A stretch of 13,152 bases of DNA from Candidatus Bathyarchaeota archaeon (GTDB lineage Archaea > Thermoproteota > Bathyarchaeia > Bathyarchaeales > SOJC01). Made by a program: the position numbers and the translations under genes. The DNA is taken from contig JAGLZJ010000013.1 of the NCBI GenBank assembly GCA_023131555.1, positions 1-13,152 on the forward strand. Reading direction: 5' to 3'. This document shows, piece by piece, positions 6,341 through 11,777 of the stretch. How positions within the stretch are numbered: the stretch's first letter is position 1; each line of letters begins with the position of its first letter. The notes under the pieces were generated by a model. It saw only the letters and a program-made list of their open reading frames with translations, did not search any database and was not told where the DNA came from.

Positions 6341-6350
6341 AATATATTTA
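6341..6350 (+). promoter_or_regulatory. TATA-like box on the plus strand
   Basis: AATATATTTA preceded by ACACCAC is one of the best TATA-like sequences in the window. It would drive the KH-aspS pair, but it lies about 190 bases before the GTG at 6542, so either the leader is long or a small RNA begins here. Confidence 0.5.
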
Positions 6351-6541
6351 TTCGCACACTAACTTTAGAAGCCCAAAACATGCAGCATTAGGAGCGAAGC
6401 ATCACAGGCGTATTTCCCTAGGAACAACGTACATGCATTCGCGACATACACATTAAGAAGTGCTCGGGTCCGCTAAGGAAAGCTTAGTAAAATTGCACGG
6501 AATCATGCTCGCTCCATTTGCTACAGAGGACCTAGAAGAAA

Positions 6542-7051
6542 GTGAAGACGCAGTTATGCAATTTCTGCCTAAAAAGCGGCATTTTATGCTCAAAGTGCCA
6601 GAAAAAGGTCAGACTTGGAGAGATCAGCGAAACATACCTAAGAATCGCGCGACTGCTCCTCTCCTTAGAGAGCAAGCACTCACATCTGCAGGACCTCAAC
6701 CTTCGAAGGGCAGTTGAAGCGCAAGGCGTCTTAGCATTAATTGTCGGGCAAGGAGGCGCTTCCCGTCTTCTAGGTTACGGTGGAAAGATCATTCGGGCGT
6801 TACGTGAGGAGACAGGGCTAAGAATCCGCGTCTTAGAGGATGGCGTCGATGATAGGAAATTCCTAGAGGACTTATTTGCGCCCTTCACAATTCTGACAAT
6901 AAATACAATCTGGCTCCCAGACGGGACAACGGAGACGAGAGTGATCCTGAAACAGAGGGGGAGAAGACCCCCACCGATCAACATAAAGGCAATGAAAGCA
7001 ATCGCTATGAAAGTTCGAAACATGGTCCTCAGGATAGAATTCTCCCGCTGA
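6542..7051 (+). CDS. NusA-like Zn-ribbon/KH domain RNA-binding protein
   Basis: A 169-residue archaeal protein of the type often annotated as a NusA-like transcription factor. Residues 6-19 hold a four-cysteine zinc site, C6-x2-C9 ... C16-x2-C19 (CNFCLKSGILCSKC), followed by a helical stretch LGEISETYLRIARLLLSLE. A KH domain covers about 75-165: ALIVGQGGASRLLGYGGKIIRAL has the GxxG RNA-binding loop (GYGG), then LRIRVLED, and the end NMVLRIEF resembles the closing strand. It probably binds RNA during transcription or ribosome biogenesis; the exact role is not established for this form. GTG at 6542 is the start: an in-frame TAG lies 9 bases upstream, and AGAGGA (6525-6530) is a distant ribosome-binding site. 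The aspS GTG follows the TGA by 10 bases, so the two are an operon. Confidence 0.85.
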   Translation: MKTQLCNFCLKSGILCSKCQKKVRLGEISETYLRIARLLLSLESKHSHLQDLNLRRAVEAQGVLALIVGQGGASRLLGYGGKIIRALREETGLRIRVLEDGVDDRKFLEDLFAPFTILTINTIWLPDGTTETRVILKQRGRRPPPINIKAMKAIAMKVRNMVLRIEFSR

Positions 7052-7061
7052 GGCGAGACTG

Positions 7062-8381
7062 GTGAAGACTGATTCTCTGGATGATTGGCGAAAAACAACA
7101 AGCACTTCAGATGTTACTTCAGAATCAGATGGAAAGGAAGTCACACTTTTCGGGTGGATTAAAGAGATTAGAGACCTAGGAGCCGTGAAGTTTCTGATCC
7201 TTCAAGACCGAGAAGGAACAATACAGCTGACAATCGTGAAGAACAGAGCAGAGGAGAAGGTCCTTCGGAAAACGGATTTGATTCAGACGCAATATTGCGT
7301 TGCCGTCAAAGGAACAGTGAAGAAGACCAGCATGACTAAGCGGGGCTTCGAAGTCATTCCAAGAGAGATCAAAATCCTAGGGGTGGCCCAACATCCATTA
7401 CCGCTTGATGTAACTGGAAAAACTAGTGCTCTCCTTGACACAAGACTCAACGCTAGAGTCCTGGATCTCTGTCATGAAGAGAATCGAGCGTTATGGAGCG
7501 TACAAAGCAAAGCTCTAGAAGCTCTACGTCAGTTTCTCACCGACAGAGGCTTCATTGAGGTCTATACACCGAGAATAATCTCAACTGCTACTGAGGGAGG
7601 GGCAGCCCTTTTCTCTATAGATTACTTCGACCAAGAAGCCTACCTAGCTCAGAGTCCGCAGCTCTACAAAGAGCAGTTGACACTCTGCTTCGAGAAAGTT
7701 TTCGAGATAGGTCCGTTTTTTCGAGCGGAGGCGTCTCACACAAGAAGACATCTGAGTGAATTCATTTCGATAGATATAGAGCAAGCCTTCGTTAAATCAA
7801 GCGACGTAATGAAGTTGCTTGAGGAAATCATGCACTTCACCTGCACGACTGTCAAGGAGAATTGTCGAAAGGAGTTGGAGATCTTGAAGCATGAAGTCGA
7901 AGTGCCGAAATTGCCGCTCAAACGCCTAACCTACAGTGAAGTTCTGGAAGAGCTGAAGACTGAAGGAAATAGTGTGCCATGGGGTGAAGACATCCCCACA
8001 CCTGCATATCGAACTCTTGGGAAACTCCACCCTTACTTCTACTTCGTAACCGATTGGCCAACTGAATCTAAGCCATTCTATATTGCACCCAAGGACGACC
8101 AACCTGAAGTAAGTGAAGGTTTCGACTTAATGTGGAGGTGGATGGAATTAGCTTCAGGAGGAACTCGGGTTCATGCAAAGAGTGTATTAATGCACCGTTT
8201 GAAGGAACAAGGACTAAATCCGGAATCCTTCAGACATCATCTGCAGGTTTTTGACTATGGAGTACCTCCCCATGCAGGTTGGGCTACGGGCCTCGAAAGA
8301 ATGGTGATGATGCTGACAGGCAAAAGGAATATTCGAGAGGTTGTGCTGTTTCCTCGAGATCGAAGCAGACTTACCCCATGA
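7062..8381 (+). CDS. aspS: Aspartyl-tRNA synthetase (archaeal type)
   Basis: A 439-residue class IIb synthetase that charges tRNA-Asp with aspartate. An N-terminal OB-fold anticodon-binding domain (about 20-110: VTLFGWIKEIRDLGAVKFLILQDREG) precedes the class II core. Motif 1 ends VYTPRI (Pro170); AQSPQLYKE (196-204) is the aspartate/flipping-loop region; motif 2 is FFRAEASHTRRHLSEF with Arg221; motif 3 is GLERMVMMLTGKRNIREVVLFPRD near the C-terminus. The length without a bacterial insertion domain marks the archaeal/eukaryotic type. The residue matching Trp26 of the Thermococcus enzyme is Lys34, whereas the match of its Lys85 is Lys93 (TKRGFE), so discrimination between tRNA-Asp and tRNA-Asn is uncertain. 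The start is GTG at 7062 with GAGG (7050-7053) 8 bases upstream. It is the second gene after the KH protein and ends 15 bases from the convergent truD stop. Confidence 0.96.
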   Translation: MKTDSLDDWRKTTSTSDVTSESDGKEVTLFGWIKEIRDLGAVKFLILQDREGTIQLTIVKNRAEEKVLRKTDLIQTQYCVAVKGTVKKTSMTKRGFEVIPREIKILGVAQHPLPLDVTGKTSALLDTRLNARVLDLCHEENRALWSVQSKALEALRQFLTDRGFIEVYTPRIISTATEGGAALFSIDYFDQEAYLAQSPQLYKEQLTLCFEKVFEIGPFFRAEASHTRRHLSEFISIDIEQAFVKSSDVMKLLEEIMHFTCTTVKENCRKELEILKHEVEVPKLPLKRLTYSEVLEELKTEGNSVPWGEDIPTPAYRTLGKLHPYFYFVTDWPTESKPFYIAPKDDQPEVSEGFDLMWRWMELASGGTRVHAKSVLMHRLKEQGLNPESFRHHLQVFDYGVPPHAGWATGLERMVMMLTGKRNIREVVLFPRDRSRLTP

Positions 8382-8396
8382 CGTCAAACTGGACTT

Positions 8397-9758
8397 CTAG
8401 AACCCTGCTTTCACAAGGTTATCGGGTTTCATTATCTCGCGGAGGAAAGAGGTGGCGTAACATCCGCGATGCAGAGTGAAGTTAAGTTCAAGTTTTCTAC
8501 TAAGCGAATTCAGTTCGTCGTCCCTAGGCATTTCGAAACGAAGCCCTTGAATCTGTGCAACTGTCGCGCGAAGTCCCCCCCCTGCACTCACTTCAGGCAT
8601 GGAGGAAACATGGAAGTCCTGCAATGTCATCTTCTCACGTTGTAGTATTGAGTGCTCAATTTCGCCCTGCACACCTTCTGAAGTGCACTGCCGGAATCCA
8701 ATCAAGGGAAGGCCTACACACATCCTTCTTTTTCTGACAGACTGTCGTAAGTCCTCAAGATTTCGCGATGTAGCTTTAATGTGACTTCTGCTTGGTAAAC
8801 CATTACTGTCAGCTTTCAGCACGTAGTCGCCACTTTGAGGTTCCTCTATTGGGATTTCCCGTTTTGCGCGTTCGCTTAGAAAGCAATTGAAGAGGTAGGA
8901 TTGATATGCATGCAGAAAGAGTCGGCGGAGCCGTGATGGTAGTTGTCGGAAGGCTCCAGTATAGTCTTCGGGATGTTTGCTCAAGTAGGACAGCATCAGT
9001 CTTTCGTAAAACAGATTCTTCGGGAATTCTTCAAGCGCGGTTTCGAAATCGCAACTCCTCGAAAGGTTCTCTCGAGCTAACCTAGATACTGAATGCTCCC
9101 AAGGGCTATGTTCAGCAAGAAAAAGAAGAGCCGCCTTCTCCAAGCTCCCTTCTGCCAGAGCTTTACCTACTTGATGAGTAATAGGCCGCATCACCCCGAA
9201 TCGTTGATGTCCGAAGAAGTTCGGAAAGCCACCCAGTGAACGCAGTCTATTCAGCGTAGCTTCAGTTCTGTCTGTAATGACTGAACAAGGATGTTCGATC
9301 CTCCGTATCGCTATATGGAAAGCATTGCCATACAGCATGTGAGGGAAGACCATGTTAGGTGAGTACCTTAGCGGTTGAACTATCAAGCCTTCACTCATTA
9401 TTCGCTTCAGTTCTTCCATCTTGATGCTTTCGATGCTAACATGCTGAGCTGTCACTGCCCTCTTGTCTTTCAAGCCTACGGTTTGAATTCGTCCTTCGCT
9501 GATTCCCAGTTTCCTTGCGATTACACGTGTGGCAAAAATTGTTTCCCAGTTTCGCTTGATTAGTGAACAGATCAAGTAGCGACTGTCTCCCCCCAGTCGG
9601 GAGGGAGGCTCAGGTATTCTCTTTGCCCTTGAACCATCTAGAAGTATTTCTTCAACGATGAAATCCTCAGGAACCTGTTTGATGAGTCCACTGATCCCCT
9701 GGCTGGCTGAAGCGAAGACTTCGATCCCAATTTCTTTCTCAGCACTTGAGGTTTTCAA
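8397..9758 (-). CDS. truD: tRNA pseudouridine(13) synthase TruD
   Basis: A 453-residue TruD/Pus7-family enzyme that converts U13 (and in some archaea U35 of tRNA-Tyr) of tRNA to pseudouridine. Visible motifs are PEDFIVEEI (30-38), the catalytic loop TVGLKDKRAVTAQ with Asp98, the second family signature GGFPNFFGHQRFGVMRPITHQVG (about 176-198), and LRRLFLHAYQSYLFN introducing the TRUD insertion domain. The C-terminal part keeps ALG-free but family-like FEMPRDDEL, followed by a basic end. The start is TTG at 9758: an in-frame TGA lies 9 bases upstream and no ATG or GTG lies between. No clear Shine-Dalgarno is present. It follows pth2 by 12 bases and is probably cotranscribed and translationally coupled with it. 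The length is within the archaeal range. Confidence 0.95.
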   Translation of the reverse strand: MKTSSAEKEIGIEVFASASQGISGLIKQVPEDFIVEEILLDGSRAKRIPEPPSRLGGDSRYLICSLIKRNWETIFATRVIARKLGISEGRIQTVGLKDKRAVTAQHVSIESIKMEELKRIMSEGLIVQPLRYSPNMVFPHMLYGNAFHIAIRRIEHPCSVITDRTEATLNRLRSLGGFPNFFGHQRFGVMRPITHQVGKALAEGSLEKAALLFLAEHSPWEHSVSRLARENLSRSCDFETALEEFPKNLFYERLMLSYLSKHPEDYTGAFRQLPSRLRRLFLHAYQSYLFNCFLSERAKREIPIEEPQSGDYVLKADSNGLPSRSHIKATSRNLEDLRQSVRKRRMCVGLPLIGFRQCTSEGVQGEIEHSILQREKMTLQDFHVSSMPEVSAGGGLRATVAQIQGLRFEMPRDDELNSLSRKLELNFTLHRGCYATSFLREIMKPDNLVKAGF

Positions 9759-9770
9759 GGTTATTCAGAC

Positions 9771-10082
9771 TCACAGGAGCTGGAGCGCTCCTGTTAGTTC
9801 ATCTATGTCGACGGAAGGAGCGGGACCTATTCCTAAGCACGTCGTAGTGTTGGGAGGGAGCTGAGTCAGCCCCCTATCCGTTACGAGACTGTGTGGAAGA
9901 CGCTGTCTGGCTGCTTCGCTTTTCAGTTTCATCAACTCGCCGAGGTCTGTCACCTTCACTACCACTTTAGCCTGACCTTCACATAACCAAGCTTGCAACC
10001 ACTCTGGACGTCTCATTCTAGCCTCTTCAGAAGCTGAAATTGCGGCGTGAGCAACCTGAACTGCAAGCTTTCCTTTACCCAT
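9771..10082 (-). CDS. pth2: Peptidyl-tRNA hydrolase, Pth2 type
   Basis: Pth2 releases tRNA from peptidyl-tRNA that drops off ribosomes. From the ATG at 10082 the protein has 103 residues, MGKGKLAVQVAHAAISASEEARMR..., with the family signature (M-G-K-G-K-x-A-x-Q-x-A-H-A). GEL near 48, PHSLVTDRGLTQLPPNTTTCLGIGPAP (63-89) and the C-terminal IDELTGALQLL are all conserved. Family members normally begin 15-25 residues earlier with a strand such as KQVIAVRVDLRM. That sequence is present in frame upstream (10083-10145) but contains no ATG, GTG or TTG; see the separate extension entry. So the true start is unsure: a CTG at 10145 giving 124 residues is favoured for function, whereas the ATG form would lack strand 1. 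pth2 follows the geranylgeranyl reductase gene and precedes truD on the same strand. Confidence 0.92.
   Translation of the reverse strand: MGKGKLAVQVAHAAISASEEARMRRPEWLQAWLCEGQAKVVVKVTDLGELMKLKSEAARQRLPHSLVTDRGLTQLPPNTTTCLGIGPAPSVDIDELTGALQLL
9774..9793. repeat. Short stem-loop at the pth2/truD junction
   Basis: CAGGAGC (9774-9780) and GCTCCTG (9787-9793) form a 7-bp inverted repeat around a 6-base loop, covering the last codons of pth2 about 15 bases before the truD start. It may influence coupling between the two genes, or may be chance. Confidence 0.35.
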
Positions 10083-10145
10083 CCTTAGGTCGACTCTAAC
10101 CGCTATGACCTGTTTGAAGTTAAATTCTTGAGTTAATGGAGTCAG
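10083..10145 (-). other. Probable N-terminal extension of pth2 without a canonical start
   Basis: In frame with pth2 these 21 codons read TPLTQEFNFKQVIAVRVDLR after an initial CTG (10143-10145). KQVIAVRVDLRMGKGK is the conserved first strand of Pth2. The CTG overlaps the geranylgeranyl reductase TGA as CTGA, like the common ATGA coupling junction. GGTGG lies about 9 bases before it. No ATG, GTG or TTG occurs between the in-frame stop at 10149-10151 and the ATG at 10082. A start at CTG, another rare codon, or a base error are the options. Confidence 0.6.
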
Positions 10146-11398
10146 TTCTCAATTCCACCATCGGTGTAGGCGTGGCCTCGAGACGAAATGAAGGCAGGAA
10201 AGGTGGCTAATAATAAATAGGATAATGCAAGGAAGGCTCTCGGGTTCTTCACCAATCTAATCAATGAAGTCCCTTGGAAGTCGATTTCCCGCTTGTCTTT
10301 CAAGGCTTCATTCAGCCTGAGCAGACTGCAGTAGCTGAGGAGTGTGTCAAACTGCTTGTCTACAAGGCTATCAAGCATGCGCCTTAGATAACGCATCATC
10401 GTCAACTCAAACCCGATTTCTTTCTTCCATCTACGTTCATATTCAGAGAGGAACCACGCTGAAGAATCCTCGCTCTTGATGGCGGAAGCCGCTATCTCAC
10501 CTGCTATTTCAGCAGCAGTTAATCCCATTATGATGCCACCACCGGTTGTAGGTTTAACGTGTGAAGCCGCGTCTCCTACAATCAGTAATCCCGGGTGGAA
10601 GGTTTTTGCTACGTTTCCACCGAGAGGGATTGGGTGACTTGTAAGGGTTCTTATTCTGCAATTCTTAAGCTTACTTTCTACCTCTGGATTTTTATGTATA
10701 AATCTGAAGAGGAGGTCGCGTGGGCTGCCTCTGGCTGCTCCAAGACCAACTTTTCCGGTTCCGTCACCTAATGGAACTATCCATGCATAGAAGCCGGGAG
10801 CAGTATTACGACCGAAAAATAGTTCCACAGTTTGTTCGTTGATGTTCTGGATTCCATCAACCTCGGCTTGAACTGCATTGACTGTCTTGCGAGAATCAAG
10901 CGTTTCAAACCCTGCACGCTTCAGAAGGGTTGAAGACACCCCTTCATCGTCAATCACAATCCGAGAAGGAATAGCTCGTTTTTGCTTACCCTTCAGAGAG
11001 ACCCCTACCACCTGACCGTCCCTTGAAAGAAAGGAGTCAACCGAAACACCTGTCGAGATCTCAGCACCTGCCCCTATCGCAGAGTCCAGTAATTTCTGAT
11101 CAAAGAGTCGTCTGTTGACTACGCAACTTACTGGGGTGGGGTATCTCATTGAAAATTGGGAGCCTGAAGGAGAGTGGAAGACGGCTGATGTGATCTTGTT
11201 CTCAACAATATTCTTTGGAAGATTGAGGTTCAATCGACGGAGCCCGTTGAGGCTGATGTGCCCCGTGCAATGGGACGGAGCCCCTACCTCTGTATGTTCC
11301 TCGAATATGGTGACCTTGGCACCCAACTCTGCAGCCTTTTTTGCTGCATAGATCCCTGCTGGACCTGCTCCTACAACTATCACATCGTTCTTAGGCAT
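10142..11398 (-). CDS. Geranylgeranyl reductase family FAD-dependent oxidoreductase
   Basis: A 418-residue flavoprotein of the archaeal geranylgeranyl reductase/digeranylgeranylglycerophospholipid reductase family, which saturates isoprenoid chains of membrane lipids. The N-terminal dinucleotide fold is VIVVGAGPAGIYAAKKAAELG with GxGxxG at 10-15, followed by EEHTEVGAPSHCTGHIS, which holds the family cysteine. The second FAD contact is HPGLLIVGDAASHVKPTTGGGIIMG. FYAWIVPLGDGTGKVGLG (about 216-233) is the FxWxxP-like active-site region. Near the C-terminus a hydrophobic stretch, ALSYLLLATFPAFI, could touch the membrane. The ATG at 11398 is preferred because GGAG lies 6 bases before it; a TTG at 11410 would add four residues. 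The exact substrate is uncertain: related flavoproteins also reduce quinone or chlorophyll side chains. The TGA overlaps the likely start of pth2. Confidence 0.88.
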   Translation of the reverse strand: MPKNDVIVVGAGPAGIYAAKKAAELGAKVTIFEEHTEVGAPSHCTGHISLNGLRRLNLNLPKNIVENKITSAVFHSPSGSQFSMRYPTPVSCVVNRRLFDQKLLDSAIGAGAEISTGVSVDSFLSRDGQVVGVSLKGKQKRAIPSRIVIDDEGVSSTLLKRAGFETLDSRKTVNAVQAEVDGIQNINEQTVELFFGRNTAPGFYAWIVPLGDGTGKVGLGAARGSPRDLLFRFIHKNPEVESKLKNCRIRTLTSHPIPLGGNVAKTFHPGLLIVGDAASHVKPTTGGGIIMGLTAAEIAGEIAASAIKSEDSSAWFLSEYERRWKKEIGFELTMMRYLRRMLDSLVDKQFDTLLSYCSLLRLNEALKDKREIDFQGTSLIRLVKNPRAFLALSYLLLATFPAFISSRGHAYTDGGIEN

Positions 11399-11424
11399 TT
11401 GCTTCTCCAACGTGGACTCTGCCG

Positions 11425-11447
11425 TTCGATCAATCGAAATAAAAAAA
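11425..11447 (-). promoter_or_regulatory. Promoter and inverted repeat of the geranylgeranyl reductase gene
   Basis: On the minus strand TTTTTTTATTTCG (about 11435-11447) is TATA-like and lies about 40-49 bases before the ATG. Directly downstream is TTCGAT-N2-ATCGAA (11425-11438), a perfect 6-bp inverted repeat with 2-base spacing, at the position of a repressor operator. The same T-run can also end transcription of the zinc-ribbon gene just upstream. Confidence 0.45.
11441..11447 (-). terminator. T-run after the zinc-ribbon gene
   Basis: On the minus strand seven consecutive T residues follow a CT-rich tract 19 bases after the TAG of the zinc-ribbon gene (11466-11468). This fits an archaeal poly-T terminator, though it also forms part of the TATA-like sequence of the next gene. 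Confidence 0.5.
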
Positions 11448-11465
11448 GGAGAAGGATAGAGTAGA

Positions 11466-11630
11466 CTAAATTTTTCGCTTGCTTAGAGCTTTCCGGAATG
11501 CCCCGCATTTTGGGCAGTCGAAGAGACCGATCTCGAGCTCTAGTCTTTTACCTTGCTTGTCAGGGCGACCAGCCATCTTCCACTTCTTTCTGAATTTTCC
11601 TTCAGCGGTACATTTTGGACATTTTGCCAT
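11466..11630 (-). CDS. Small archaeal zinc-ribbon protein, function unknown
   Basis: A 54-residue basic protein, MAKCPKCTAEGKFRKKWKMA..., with a zinc ribbon built from C4-x2-C7 and C39-x2-C42 (CPKC twice), and a lysine/arginine-rich tail SKRKI. The middle, KMAGRPDKQGKRLELEIGLFDCPKCGAFRKAL, has the beta-strand rhythm of a ribbon. Small Zn-ribbon proteins of this type are widespread in archaea, but I do not know a proven function; nucleic-acid or protein binding is inferred from charge. The ATG at 11630 is well supported by GGAGG (plus-strand 11638-11642) with 7-base spacing, and by a TATA element about 45 bases upstream. A longer open frame continues to 11795 but would run through this promoter and into the ATPase gene and is rejected. 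It is divergent from the P-type ATPase. Confidence 0.85.
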   Translation of the reverse strand: MAKCPKCTAEGKFRKKWKMAGRPDKQGKRLELEIGLFDCPKCGAFRKALSKRKI

Positions 11631-11674
11631 CTTCTTTCCTCCATATGATGGACTATGGATTTGCATCGATGTAC

Positions 11675-11681
11675 ATAAAAG
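11675..11681 (-). promoter_or_regulatory. TATA box of the zinc-ribbon gene
   Basis: The minus strand reads GAAAGT-CTTTTAT, TATA-like, 45-51 bases before the ATG at 11630. It predicts a leader of about 20 bases that carries the strong GGAGG ribosome-binding site. Confidence 0.5.
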
Positions 11682-11698
11682 ACTTTCCATGCATTTTG

Positions 11699-11709
11699 GC
11701 GCAGAACGC
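11699..11709. repeat. GCGCAGAA element in the divergent promoter region
   Basis: GCGCAGAA (11699-11706) lies between the zinc-ribbon and ATPase promoters, embedded in GGCG-CAGAA-CGCC (11698-11709), a 4-bp inverted repeat. It is identical to the 8-mers at 1132-1139 and 3709-3716. Confidence 0.45.
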
Positions 11710-11777
11710 CACTTTTCTCTCAAAAAACCCTTTAAGGAAGGCGATTCGTAAGCTACGTCTGCTATAGGGCGTTTGCA

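Larger units (their letters stand above)
6271..6541. other. Divergent intergenic region, 271 bases
   Basis: This gap lies between the regulator (minus) and the KH gene (plus). It contains the minus-strand promoter/palindrome at 6289-6303 and a strong plus-strand TATA-like box at 6341-6350. The plus-strand box would predict a transcript from about 6375 and a 5' leader of about 165 bases. I found no C/D-box pair, tRNA or convincing small gene in the leader; only a short hairpin CTAAG-GAAAG-CTTAG (6473-6487) is visible. Confidence 0.5.

Noticed and set aside
101..6415. 10-base repeat AGGCGTATTT at 101-110 and 6406-6415
   Set aside because: One shared 10-mer between two gaps is expected by chance among all pairs in 13 kb, and the flanks do not match.
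6460..6717. Open frame of 85 codons overlapping the start of the KH gene in another frame
   Set aside because: It lacks a ribosome-binding site and its second half is out of frame over the conserved cysteines of the KH protein. The GTG lies in a probable leader.
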